From: Favolaschia claudopus | Taxonomy: Eukaryota > Basidiomycota > Agaricomycetes > Agaricales > Mycenaceae | Length of the DNA stretch: 64,000 nt | Assembly: GCA_037176885.1 (NCBI GenBank) | Contig: JAWWNJ010000024.1 | Location: 310,001-374,000 of the forward strand | Direction of reading: 5' to 3' | Part shown: one piece after another, positions 1 to 10,767 of the stretch | Numbering within the stretch: position 1 is the stretch's first letter | Layout: each line of letters opens with the position of its first letter | Notes under the pieces: model-generated | Seen by the model: only the letters and a program-made list of their open reading frames with translations | Database searches by the model: none | Told to the model about the DNA's origin: nothing | Translations under genes and position numbers: made by a program

Positions 1-387
1 CAGGACGACTTGTATCTCGAAATTGTCAATTTTGGAAGCGGCATCCATCCAAACCGACTTGTTGCTACTACGTTCACGAGGTTCGTATAAAACCTACTTT
101 TTTGTTCCCCGCTTTGATACTCGTGTTACGCTAGCCCGGACGAGGGTTTCGGATTCGTTGACCTTGACAGCGTCGTCAGCTCCATTCAGGATTTGGCATT
201 CAGGCATGATTTCAACTTTGGAGGGATCGGAGGCTGGGAATATTTCAACAGTCTTCCTGGGGGCAAAGAACAGCCGTATCTGTGGGCACAAATGATGTCG
301 GACGCCATGAAACAGATAAAGGCGAACCAAACGCAGCTGGAGGAGTCGAGATCTATTCAATCCCGAATTGTGCCTCGTAGCGGCTAA
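1..387 (+). CDS. GH18-like glycoside hydrolase, 3' end only
   Basis: Only the last two exons are in the window (1-84 and 145-387), joined across a 60-base intron that starts GTATAA and ends CGAG. Both sides stay in frame 1 and the stop is at 385-387. The C-terminal block FGGIGGWEYFNSLPGG followed by WAQMM resembles the end of the TIM barrel in fungal GH18 chitinase/ENGase-like enzymes, where a conserved Trp closes the sugar-binding cleft. The catalytic DxxDxDxE region would lie upstream, outside the window, so activity cannot be judged. The family call rests on this short motif alone. Confidence 0.55.
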
Positions 388-569
388 ATTTTTTGTTCTT
401 TTTTTGTTCGGTTAATGGGTGTATGTCAATGTAAAAAGAATTGGAAGAGTCTGGGATTTTCTTCGCTCAAAAAAGTCCGATATCTAGTCCAATCATGTCA
501 AGCGGCGTATTTTGACTTGTTAGCGATCGACGTGATCAGGATGTAGAAGGACCCACTGACTGACAGTGA

Positions 570-3500
570 ATGAGTGCCGTCGAAAGTGCCGTGAACTTCG
601 ACACCCATGAACACTCAGCCTGGCAGCCGCCCAACTGTTACGAACATGATGTTCTCGCCCAAGGTCTCCCACAGCCGAATCTCTCAGCGCTCCCGCGACG
701 TGGCAGAGCGTCTATCGTCCAGATATACCCCAAGTTGAACGGTAGATTGACTCCAAGTTGGTCTGGATATTTTCTTGGCAGCTCCTACATGGACCCACAA
801 CGCAAGAAACTGCTTCAGCCGCCCAATCGCCCCCGGACTGGCATCGCATCTCGTTTACGCAGCGCTACGACCAATGGATCTACTAGTACTCGCGGTCAAG
901 GTCGCATTAGCCTCGTCCAGATTAATTCACTATCGGAAAACTCTGGAAGACAACTCAGAAGCGCGACTAAACTACATAATGACGCCGCTGCTAGTAATGG
1001 ATCTGGCCATTTAACTCGAGAGCCTTTGCCAGCGCACAAGTTGGCGTCCATTCGAGTCCCGCGAGTGTCCCCGGTTTCTGCTATGCCTCAGTGGAACCGC
1101 AAGCGGAGGCGGATCCCACAGCCTGATGTATCTGCTAACCTTCCCAATGTCAAGAGTGAGGTTACGCAAGATGAAGAGGTTCTTCCTCCTCCAGCAAAAC
1201 GACCGAGGAAAAATGCCAAAAGTCCGTTCTCATTTGTTGTTCTGTGCGACCTTTTTTGAGCTTGCGCTAGGAGTCCTTCTTCCTCCAAGCATTGTTTGGA
1301 CAGCTGTAAAACCAGGTCTAGAACTGGCGCCTTCCTCCGCTAGTTTTAGTGAGACCATCAGAGCGACAACTCGGGGTCGAGGGAGAGGCCGAGGGCGAGG
1401 GAGAGGGAGAGGTGCTCTTGCAGGGATCTCGCGAGCGCCTAGAATCCTCGAGCAAAATGCCATAGCTGCGACGACGACTATTGTTATTGATGCGCCTGAA
1501 GCTGCCCCGACTTTTGTCGAAATAGCACAAGTCAAACCACGGCAATGGTCGAGTGTAAGATGCGACGAGTCTTGCCAATCGCCCAGCCTCATACCGATTA
1601 CAGAGCAAAGAAGAGCTGTTTGCTATACTTCCGGAATTGGCTACCCATGCCAAGAATGGTATTGCTCCCGGAATTTTCCAAACCCATGTTCTCCTACTCG
1701 ATGACATGAGCGGCATGACTATCTCGAATACAACTGGATCAGGAAGGATCGGTACTATGGACATCTCCATGTCCGTGGCTTCTTCCCTCGTTCCCTCAAT
1801 GACGAGTATTGATTTTTTCATTCCAGTGTCATGGATTTTGTTCGTGATCCTGCTTTGTCAATCCCCACCATGGAACTCGCCTCAATTGCCCCGATCGCAT
1901 TGCGCTTTCCAACGCGTCCTGCTCGCGGATTTTATAATTCTCTCCCGCATGCTGGTGGACAGCCTGTGCCGCTGAACTCTTCAATGCTAGCCCGACCTGG
2001 CCCCTCGACGCTTGAGTATGGTTCTGGTGGCACGAATCACCACTCTGCGCAATCATTCCCCGCCCAGGGGCATGCTGGCTACTTCCGTCCAGCTTATCCT
2101 TACATGGACAGCTTGCAAAGGCCGGACCCACCCTCTACCGTTCCAGATTTGGATATGTCCAAGTTGATTGCGCTAGAAGACCATCAGAACATTTCGCATG
2201 CGATATCGTCTGTCCCTGTCACCCACGCCAGCCTCTCATCCGATGAGGAAGATATCCCGTTGTCGAGGATTATAGGCAAACGGAAGCAACGCCCTCGCGT
2301 TATCTCGCGGGAGAAAAAAGGGGGAATCTTGAAAGTGAAAGAGGAAAATTTTGAGGTGAAGCTCGAAGACGCCGGAGCATCGACTATCCCGATTGCCGTT
2401 TCAGAAGTTTCAATTCCAGGAGTCAGAAGCCAACAGGACGCTTCTGCTCCTAGCAAGTCGTCGGCGGTTCCTCGTCCAATACCCAAAGAACTGCAAGTTC
2501 TTGTGGATGCGTACATCCACCATACCCCAGTTCTTTGTATCGTATCCAACGAATGCATGGCCCGCTCTTGGGGCATAAAGCTTCCGAGCGAAATCCAGTA
2601 TGCGTATTTGGGCTTCCATAAAATCACCGGTGTCCAGGTAAAGAGATCAGGTCTGCTTTAGACAAGGGCTTACGAATGTTGTAACAACAGGAAGAACGTG
2701 TTTCTTTGGACGGTAAACAAACCTCTTCTAAAGATGTAACTGGAAGGGTCAAATGGCAATTCAAGCTCCAGTGGGGGTCTGGCGGAGAAGAGAATCTAGG
2801 TTTTCCCTCAGAAACCCTCGCTGAAGTATCATCACCCTGGTGGTTGGCTAGATCCAGTGATAGCCAGGTTACACCCACAGATCCCTTTTCCACAACTTCG
2901 TCGATTGCTGCTGACACATCTATGCCTGAATACAAGCAACGACATCTTGACAGTCCCAATTACAACTTCCGGGACATCGCATTAACCAAATTATGTCCCT
3001 CCATATTGCCTCCTCATCTACTTGTCCCTCATAACGACAACACGGAGCTTGGCTTCGATCCGAATGAAGTCGTGGAGGAGCACAAAGGCTGGTACTGTGC
3101 CGACTGCGGCAAGCTCAATCGAATTACAATGATGCGCCATCGAAGCTGCAATAGCTCTTTCTGTGCCGCAAAAAATGTAGCCGCGTTGACTCTTAGCGGC
3201 GGATACGCTATACCTCTCGAATCCATCCGGACGCCGCACGAAACGCTCCCCATATATCTGCCGAATATAACGCTTCCTCCAGGGATTGGAGAGCCAACAC
3301 ATTTGCAGTGGCCAAATGGCATGATGGTCCTTCATTACGCCCTGGGTGCCGTTGGCGAGCCAACTCAGTCCCTGCAAATGCCGTGGGCCTGCGCAATGGA
3401 GGCATCTGCCTACCATATATTCACCAGCAACATGCCCTCCCTGCAGGTAGAGGCGACGCAACTGTTAGAAAGCATTCAGACCGATTGCCCGTTAGTTCGC

Positions 3501-4447
3501 GAAAACCACGACTCCCCGTATTTCGGTCATATCGCTACACAACACACAGATGCACCATGGCAAGACTGTTTGAAGCACGCTCGAGCTGTCATCGCACAGA
3601 GTGTGAAGGTCTATGTTCGTCAAGATGGCTTGGAGATGGATATCAAACAGTTATATGTGAAAGGATGGGTCGATAGTGGAAGCCGTCGGGTAAGAAGACT
3701 TTTGAGGTCCGCTGCTGAGCTCTAACTGTTGTTCAGGGCACAGACCTCTTAAACGTCGTCAGCTCCGGAAGTTGCGCTGCCATGATGTGTCTTGGCCACG
3801 AGTTCAAGCTCAAGATCTTCCCTAAGTCTGGATCTAATTCGGCTCCTCTCCAACTTGCCCATGACGGGCTTTTGAAAATGGAGGATGTTCCAAATGCTGA
3901 TGCGGCTTTGCTCGAAATGGCTACGAATCTTGGATCTGCGTCTGCCCCTGGCAATACGCACCGAACCAGCAATCGAGGCAGAAACATCATGAAGATCAAG
4001 TTGGAGGTTTCCGAAACTCAAGAGCCCGGCGCTTTAACTGGTGCCGTTGATAATACGGCAGTAGTTCCTCGCGTCAAACGTAAATATACCAGGAAAGCCA
4101 AGGCCCTCCCCGCGGATACGCCTGGTGACGGTGACAAACAATCAGCTTCAGGTGGAGGTATTCCTCCCCCTCAAGCTGTATCAAGCCCCGTAAAGAAGAC
4201 TGTGCGACGGGTAAACAAAGTCGCAGTCTCGCCTTTCATTGTAACCCTTTTGCATGGTGACATACTGTTGTTGTCCGGCGACGATTTCGAGGTGCGGTTA
4301 ATCATGCTTGAACATAAAGCATTGTAATAAAACAACGTGCAGTATTCCATTGTACGCTCCGGGACAAGTATTCGTACGTCTCTCTATTCACCACCTCACA
4401 ACTTCCTCTCACTACCTTTCCTAGTTCTGGTTGCCTTGGGCGAATGA
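570..4447 (+). CDS. Large zinc-motif protein with AlkB-like C-terminus, uncharacterised mushroom family
   Basis: Eight exons (570-1221, 1271-1554, 1604-1770, 1827-2637, 2691-3689, 3737-4291, 4343-4373, 4425-4447) give exactly 1173 residues. The N-terminal third is low complexity, with a run of about eight Arg-Gly dipeptides near 1377-1413 and basic patches such as KRKQRPR. Around residue 770 there is a Cys pair motif (WYCADCG, then RHRSC and SFC) that could bind zinc. The C-terminus has MMCLGHEFKLKIF near residue 986 and HGDILLLSGDDFE near 1143, continuing into YSIVRSGTS. This order of strands resembles the end of AlkB-type 2-oxoglutarate oxygenase folds. I do not see the HxD iron-binding motif where it should precede MCLG (the segment reads GWVDSGSRRG), so the protein may lack catalysis. 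KRKYTRKAK between them looks like a nuclear or DNA-contact patch. I recognise the general family pattern from agaricomycete proteomes but know no assigned function. Confidence 0.7.
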
Positions 4448-4678
4448 GGAGGGTGATTTCAGTAATATTTTGCATGCTGGGGAGGACAAAGGAAAATACA
4501 TACAATGGATGTATCGTGACGTACGCGAAGAGAGATCAGGTTGTATTATCGGCTTGCTGTATACCTAGTTACAAAGGATAGGATAGGATGTTTGCGGGAG
4601 GACTAGAAATTGTACTGGATTTTGACTGGATTCGAACACTTGAATAAGCGTCACAAACTTGTCTTCCTACCACCACCA

Positions 4679-5262
4679 ATGTCGCAACCCGCACCGATGA
4701 ACACAATAACACACGTCAAGGCCGACCTATTCGCTGCCCCCAAAGGCTCAATTCTGATTCACGCCTGCAACACTCGCGGCTCATGGGGCGCGGGCATCGC
4801 AATCGTCTTCAAGGAACGATACCCTAAAGCTTTCGTACAATTCAAGGATATCTGCAAACTACACGGCGCGGCACTGCTCGGAACTTGTCTTCTTATTCGA
4901 GGCGATTCAGAAACACACGACATTGCCTGTTTATTCACATCCAAGGACTATGGAAAGCGCGTCGACTCGCCGAACGAGATATTAACAGGTTCGGCGGGAG
5001 AGACACTCCACAACTCTGCAATCCTCATGATGGACTATTAGCGACTCGACTAGCCGTTGAAGATCTTTTGAGGCAGAATGAGAATCCAGTGAAAGAGCTC
5101 CATGCATGGTATGTCGATTGCGACTTGCTGCCAACCTATGCTGTTCGATTTATCTGCCTTTCAAGCCGTTTCAATTCAGAAAGATTCGGCGTTCCCTGGG
5201 ATGAGACTGAGAAGGTGCTAGTTGAGTTGGGTGCTGTCGTGACAGTCTATGAACGGCCTTGA
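4679..5262 (+). CDS. POA1: Macro-domain protein, ADP-ribose-1''-phosphate phosphatase type
   Basis: Two exons (4679-4988, 5042-5262) give 176 residues. The start is the ATG of MSQPAPMN, the first in frame after the upstream stop codons. The product is a stand-alone macro domain: ADLFAAPKGSILIHACN is the N-terminal strand with the ligand Asn, GSWGAGIA is the glycine loop over ADP-ribose, and FTSKDYGK, the AVEDLLRQ helix and SSRFNSERFGVPWDE complete the Poa1-like fold. Poa1 removes the 1''-phosphate from Appr-1''-p, a by-product of tRNA splicing. The length matches yeast Poa1 (177 residues). It lies 231 bases downstream of the AlkB-like gene on the same strand. Confidence 0.8.
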
Positions 5263-5420
5263 TTCCTCCCCTGCCTCGTAACATTCTGATGACTTATTTT
5301 TGGAAAAAAAAAACGTGAAGATGTCTTTCCTGAACGACGTATTGGTGATTTATTCTGACAGCGGCGTACTACAGCCACTGGTCTCCACAATTGGCATTGA
5401 TAGTGGTGAAGCCATCCTCT

Positions 5421-7064
5421 ATGCCTCCATTGACTCGCCAACTCAGCCGCATGAGCATATTCAGTTGGTGGTCTGACCGAAATGCAGGTCCGACGATCAA
5501 CCTTCACCAGTTTGCCAAACCTCTTCTCCGATTCCTTCATCATCGTCAGGCCCTTGCAATCATCAAGCGAAATCGCGGTAGTCCCCTCTCGGTTGCCACA
5601 CTAGAAATCTACTCGTCCTATCTTCCGTAGGTCAATGTTCAGCGATTGCGAAGACCTTTGCCCACCTTTTAGATGGGACTTCGTCTCATGGTCAACGAAA
5701 GCTGCGATTCTGTCTGAGATAGCTGACCAAACTCTTTCCTCTGAAGTTGACGCCATCGCAGTGGTCGACTCGCCAGTGTTCCCTTTTCTCCCCCAAATGC
5801 TGGAGGCGGATGATCCTGGAGTGAAGAGCGCATCATGGAGACTTATAGGAAACTTAGCGGTGCATGAATCCATCGTGTCGACCATTCTGGGGTTGCAAGT
5901 TTGCGGAAAACTAGTGCTACTTTTACGGTGATCTACGGATTCTGAACTCATCTGGCATGTGTTCATCCTGAAACCAGCCACCAAGACTCCAGGGTTGTGT
6001 GGGCAGCGACGCATGCTCTGAGTCGTCTAGCCCGATGGTTAGATGGCGCAAAGTCTATTGTTGATGCTCAAGCATTTCATTGCGTACTGGAATTACTTGC
6101 ATCTGCGAATCCTGAGGCTAGAAAGCGGACTTGCGAATTGGTGGGAACACTGGCCAGTCACGCTGCCACCGCGCCAGTTATCTTGGAGCTCCAAGTCAGT
6201 GTACAACTCATGTGCCTCTTGCAGTGAGTTTATCCGATGCCTTTTTTTCCGCACACTGGTCTGAAGTCAAGACAGTGATGCAGATCCTGTTGTCGTTGGA
6301 GCAGCAGCATATGCTTTGTCCGAGATTGCACCATGGTTAGACAAGGAAAAGGTCAGCGTCGATGCGGAGACGCTTGGCCGTATATTGGAATTGCTTCGAT
6401 CTCCCAACTCGGATGTTCGAAGATGGACTTGTAGACTCGTGGGGCGGTTCGCACAATACGGATTGGTCGCCTCGGAAAGACAGCAGTTAAATCTCTGCTC
6501 GCAGCTGGTTCTACTCTTAACGTGAGTTGGGATGTCTTGGTTCGTTCAAGACCAACCATCTTGAACCAGCGACTCAAATGCTACGGTGGTCCGGATCGCC
6601 ACATTTGCACTATCGCAAATTGCAGCATTCGCCGCCGGTGCCGATGCCATCATCAACGCCGGTGCATTGTGTTACATCCCAGAACTACTAGAATCAACTA
6701 ACCCAAGACTGGGAATGTGGGCTTGCACACTGATCACAAATCTCGCTCGACATACGCCAAACGCGTCCGCCCTTCTCGAGCTGGATCACTCCATAACCCA
6801 CAAACTGGCGACTTTCTTAAGGTGTTTAGTGAAAACTATCTTCATCCTAGCTGACCTGTCGTTAGGAACCACGACAATGAGACCCGAGATGCCTCCAGCT
6901 TTGCATTGGACATTGTCATTGATTGGCTCGACGAAGCGAGTGCTCCTACAGCTATGGATGTTAGCACGGTCTACATACTACAGGAACTTAGCGATGATCC
7001 TTCGCTCAGCAACGATCTACGTTCTTCGATATCGAAAATATTGCACAAGGTTCTTCTACCCTGA
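5421..7064 (+). CDS. ARM-repeat (armadillo) protein
   Basis: Six exons (5421-5626, 5673-5927, 5978-6223, 6276-6521, 6570-6821, 6866-7064) give 467 residues. The N-terminus carries the family signature SIFSWWSD..GPTINLHQFAKPL. The middle four exons are 255, 246, 246 and 252 bases. All begin and end in the same phase, and each encodes about two armadillo helices-of-three with recurring phrases: ALSRLARWLDGAK, ALSEIAPWLDKEK and ALSQIAAFAAGAD, then a central VLELL/ILELL/IPELL and a closing LLL. Repeat unit and exon therefore coincide. Related proteins are numerous in agaricomycetes, and a second N-terminal copy is at 36432-36707. The fold suggests a scaffold for protein binding; no partner can be named. 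Confidence 0.85.
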
Positions 7065-8362
7065 GCACGGTCACCGTACTTTACCTTGCTTTAGCTAGGT
7101 CCCCCTCCGTGGAAATTCGGCGCTGGCATCAGCAAAAACCAAACAGTTGCACATAGTATTACACACAGTCCATTACTGTTCCCTGCTACTGACTAAACAT
7201 CATTTGTCACCACACAATACTTTTCAATCCATGAATAACCAAGTAAGTACTTACAGACTTACATACCAGTTTCCATCCTGCAAAAACCAAATATGTACAA
7301 AGCTTGGACGAACCCTGCTCGTCGAAACTCATTTCCTGCAAAAACCAAATATGTACAAAGCTTGGAGGAACCCTGTTCGTCGAAACTCTTTTCCTGCAAA
7401 AACCAAATATGTACAAAGCTTGGAGGAACCCTGTTCGTCGATAATGTTTCCTGCAAAAGCCAAATATATACAAACCTTTTTGGCTGACATAAAGTCGAGC
7501 ACCTAAAATTGGACACCTCGGACTTAAACCAAGTTTGGATTACCGAATCTCTTGAGGAAACACCTTCACAAGTGTAATTGAAGATCTACAATCGTGAATT
7601 TGCACCTTGGCTGAGATGAAACCTGCACTGCTATTCTCAATAACGTTCCGAGTGCTGCACCTTCAGATGCTTGGTTCTGATTCTTGCTTGTATTAGGTTC
7701 ATTTCGAACCTTGGATTGTGGACTTGGTGGCAGAGCAGGAAGGCCTCCATTCCATATTGCATCCCAACATTTTGGATGAAGTGCTTCAACTCCATGCTAT
7801 ATAGCTGTGCTTTCTCTTGACCAGATGTTCCCACACTCATTCATCATCTATACTTAGAAAGCTGGGGAGATTTTCGGGGAGGAGTTGGAGAGAGAGATGC
7901 TTCTTCTGAAGTGGCTGGAAAAAAGGGAAGAGGGGTTGTTTCATGGGTGTTTCTCTTTGCATGGCTGGGGTAAGCAAAGTCAGGCCATAGCCTTCACATT
8001 TCTCATGAACAGTTGACAGGAAGGGCAACATTCCCAGCATAGTGCTATAGTGGTAGATTATATAGTGGTTGAAATTGATATTGGTGGCAGTGCTGCCAGG
8101 CTCAAGCCTGTTTCTCACACTCCATCAATTAATTACGCATGTGACTTGCTTGTGACGCAACATGTTATATGAGTGTAAATGACGTGAATCACCAAACACA
8201 GACAAACCAACTTTGTTTACAACCAGTTGAACCACCTACTCATTTCCACTGTCTTTGCTTTTGCTCATGAGGCCCTCACAACTAAGGGGCACAGATTAGG
8301 GAGGTAGGTGGCATAGCTGGTGAATGTCAGAAACCTTCAGGGTGGGGGCATCTTTGTTCTGG
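7065..8362. other. Gene-poor intergenic DNA
   Basis: No open frame here shows family similarity or usable splice signals. It contains the 58-bp tandem repeat listed separately. The rest looks like unconstrained or decayed sequence leading into the 120-bp repeat array. Confidence 0.5.
7277..7490. repeat. 58-bp tandem repeat, about 3.7 copies
   Basis: The unit beginning CCTGCAAAAACCAAATATG recurs at 7277, 7335, 7393 and 7450 (spacing 58, 58, 57). Copies two and three are almost identical; the first differs at a few bases and the last diverges after about 30 bases. The copies are adjacent with no unique spacers. Confidence 0.9.
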
Positions 8363-8543
8363 CCTAGGAGCCTTCGTTGCGCGCCGAAGCGCGCTCCGTG
8401 ACACTAGCCGGGACTGTTAGGTGTGCCTTATCCCAGCCCAACACCCTGAGACTCTGTTGGTGAGTCCTTGGTTTGTTGGTGCCTAAGAGCCTTTGTTGTG
8501 CAAGAAACACGCTCCTTGAAGGTAGGTGCAATTCTTAGGTGAG
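8363..8543. repeat. About 120-bp repeat units, left part of interrupted array
   Basis: Imperfect units begin CCTAGGAGCC at 8363 and CCTAAGAGCC at 8482 (119 bases apart). Each carries a short GC-rich hairpin just after its start and later the phrase CCAGCCCAACAC. The second unit is cut by the retrotransposon at 8543; the last five bases (GTGAG) are the left copy of its target-site duplication. Confidence 0.75.
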
Positions 8544-9079
8544 TGTCACGATTGAATGACAATCTTATCGCGACAACACCTTAAATTCCACGGTCAGATG
8601 CAACAAAGACCGGGCCGACGATCCATTACTTCCAGACACCTTACCCACCGCCCTTGCCCTTCTTTTTCATCAGGCCTGACACCATGACCGTCGTCCACAC
8701 ACATGATCACACACACTATCTATCGTTCACTCACTGCCACGTCACAGGTATAAACCATGAGGACAATGCGCCCTTCCCATCGTTCACCACTGTTCTCCTG
8801 CAACAACATGGGAGCCACATGTTTGCCATGCCATAGGAGGGAGGAAGCCTCATGGATGACGACAGGATGAAGAACGTTCCATAAGAACACATGTTTCCCA
8901 CACGCTTGACACTCAGAGTACGCATGTAGTTAATAGTTCACACGGTTCAGTAGACAGTATAAGTAGAGTAGTTTATTCGCCCTTGTACCCTAGTCCTTTT
9001 ATTCAGTTATTTTCTCGAGCTAATACCGCACCACCCAACCCCTTGTCTTAGACCTGGGGCGCGAGGCTTGATTGTGACA
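8544..9079 (+). repeat. 5' LTR
   Basis: 536 bases, starting TGTCACG and ending GTGACA. U3 carries a TATA-like TATAAGT at 8959, and the predicted R region starts at about 8992. The 60-codon open frame inside it is present in both LTRs and is most likely chance. Confidence 0.97.
8959..9003 (+). promoter_or_regulatory. LTR core promoter and predicted transcript start
   Basis: TATAAGT at 8959-8965 lies 33 bases before AGTCCTTTTATT (8992-9003), the expected distance from a TATA box to the start. The start is inferred from this spacing and from the complementarity of those 12 bases to the primer-binding site. Confidence 0.6.
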
Positions 9080-9080
9080 T

Positions 9081-9092
9081 AATAAAAGGACT
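9081..9092 (+). promoter_or_regulatory. Self-primer binding site
   Basis: AATAAAAGGACT starts one base after the 5' LTR and is the exact reverse complement of AGTCCTTTTATT at 8992-9003. No tRNA 3'-end complement (TGG...) is present. In Tf1/sushi elements the folded 5' end of the RNA primes minus-strand synthesis in this way. Confidence 0.75.
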
Positions 9093-9639
9093 ACCATCTT
9101 ACCATCGTACCATCTACCCTTCGACCTCCTTTCCCTATCTCCCCTCCTCTATCCACTACTTGGATCCTGTTCGACCTCTACATCTTTTCATCAAGACCCA
9201 TTGCTCTACCCATCGACTTCTACCTCGTTACCCAACGAGTCTAAATAAACGCCAATCACTTGTGGTTCACTCAAGCAGACAGACGCTAGGCCACGGGAAA
9301 CGTTGAGTCCGTCCCAAGCCATACAGCAGTCGCAGAAGCACTAGTCGGATCTTCGGAGAGGACTATCTTGCTGTCGTGGGGAGTGTCGTAGAAGACCCCG
9401 GGCAGTTCTGCTAGCAAGAAATCACAGTGACCTCACCCTGACCTTCGTGGTCCTTTTACCAACAACCCGCATTCAGTGGTCGATACTGCCACTATAAAGA
9501 ATACGTAATCCCTATTGCAACCACGTTCCGAGCACCCTCACCCTTATCATCCTCATCCTCCCGGGACGCGTCAGAAGTTGCTGACCAACTACTCGCCATT
9601 TCCACCACTACCCATCACACCTTTCACACCGCTCCCATC

Positions 9640-10734
9640 ATGACCCACTCGTACCACAACTCACCTACCCACCAATCACAACCCATCTCCATGCAGGGAT
9701 CCCCTCGTCCCTTGCCCCGACAACCCTCCCCGGCACCGCATGCCGCATACTTTTCCACCTCCCCCATGACACAACAACAACAATTCATGCAGATGCTCCA
9801 AGCCCTTCCCCCCAGGCCCCCTGCATCTAAAATTGTTCTCGCCCAAACACCCCATTCCTTCGATGGCCAAGACAAGGCCAAGTGGGAAATCTTCTTTGAT
9901 GCTCTCACCACCTACATGGGAGCATACGACTCGGAGTTCGATACCGAGAAGAAGAAAATATTCTTTACACTCTCTCTGCTGAGAGCCTCCGACGGCTCAG
10001 CCTGCCCAGCCTCCAACTGGTCACGGAACTGGAAGCGCGTACATTTGCGCACAGGCAGCCTCTCCAGCGGAGACACATTCGAAAAACTCGTAGAGGAGCT
10101 TGAGAAAACATTCAAGGACAAGAACGTCAGTGAGACGGCCTTCTTGCGCCTTTTGAGAACTAGGCAGGGAAAGACTCCCCTGGCCGACTTCCTGCAGTCG
10201 TATGAACTCACGGCTCAGGAAGCAGGATATATTCCTGGAGAAGCAGTTCACGACACGTTCCTGTGTCAAACCTTGGAAGCCCTGATCGCAGATGAGGTCA
10301 GACGTCAGCTATATGCTGGAGGGATTGAGATTCCTGGGAAATATCAGGAACTCAAGAAGCGTCTGATGACCATCAGCGGAATCATGGAGCGAGAGAAGCT
10401 CCTGAAGAACCAATGGGGCCAAGGCGGCGGGATGTTTTGGGCTCCCGCGCGCACCAATTTCTCCGCCCCCAACCAAGGAAAGACATCTCAGGGAACGGCT
10501 CCGAACCTGGCCAAGAGACTGGCACCAGGTGAAACAGCACCCATGGACGTTGACAGGGCACAGACGAAAGTCACGCCCTTCAAGTGCTACAATTGTGGTC
10601 AGGAGGGCCACATGAAGCGTGAATGTCCGGAGCCGCCCAAGAAGAAGTTTAATATCCGGTCGATCAAGACCGATGACTATACACAGGACGATTTGGAAGC
10701 TCTCGCAAAGATACTCCGAGAGAAGGGTTTTTAA
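9640..10734 (+). CDS. Gag polyprotein of the retrotransposon
   Basis: 364 residues. The N-terminus is Pro/Gln-rich. The central part (about residues 70-260) is the retrotransposon capsid-type helical domain (SFDGQDKAKWEIFFDAL, with the usual DKNVSETAF...LRTRQGKTPLADFLQSY pattern). A CCHC zinc knuckle CYNCGQEGHMKREC lies near residue 315. The frame stops at TAA 10732-10734, directly after a -1 slippery heptamer. Gag forms the particle shell and packages the RNA. Confidence 0.93.
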   Translation: MTHSYHNSPTHQSQPISMQGSPRPLPRQPSPAPHAAYFSTSPMTQQQQFMQMLQALPPRPPASKIVLAQTPHSFDGQDKAKWEIFFDALTTYMGAYDSEFDTEKKKIFFTLSLLRASDGSACPASNWSRNWKRVHLRTGSLSSGDTFEKLVEELEKTFKDKNVSETAFLRLLRTRQGKTPLADFLQSYELTAQEAGYIPGEAVHDTFLCQTLEALIADEVRRQLYAGGIEIPGKYQELKKRLMTISGIMEREKLLKNQWGQGGGMFWAPARTNFSAPNQGKTSQGTAPNLAKRLAPGETAPMDVDRAQTKVTPFKCYNCGQEGHMKRECPEPPKKKFNIRSIKTDDYTQDDLEALAKILREKGF

Positions 10735-10767
10735 AGGGGCCCCCGGTTACGGCCAAACCGGCGCCCC
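10725..10767 (+). promoter_or_regulatory. Predicted -1 ribosomal frameshift signal
   Basis: GGGTTTT (10725-10731) is in the correct X-XXY-YYZ phase relative to Gag and directly precedes the UAA stop. It is followed after four bases by a stem: GGGGC 10736-10740 pairs with GCCCC 10763-10767, and CCGG 10743-10746 with CCGG 10758-10761, closing an 11-base loop. A -1 slip continues in the frame of the linker, protease and polymerase. Confidence 0.65.

Noticed and set aside
570..4447. TET/JBP-type DNA oxygenase
   Set aside because: Mushrooms have many TET-like genes, but the expected HxD and Cys-rich core are not seen. The C-terminal strands fit an AlkB-like pattern better.
7277..7490. Possible CRISPR-like array
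   Set aside because: The repeats are directly adjacent with no unique spacers, and the host is a eukaryote.
8654..8836. 60-codon open frame in both LTRs (also 14970-15152)
   Set aside because: It lies across U3, is duplicated only because the LTRs are identical, and has no similarity to any retroelement protein. Chance is the simplest reading.
9080..9100. tRNA primer-binding site
   Set aside because: No TGG-starting complement to a tRNA 3' end follows the LTR. The exact match to the predicted transcript start explains priming better.
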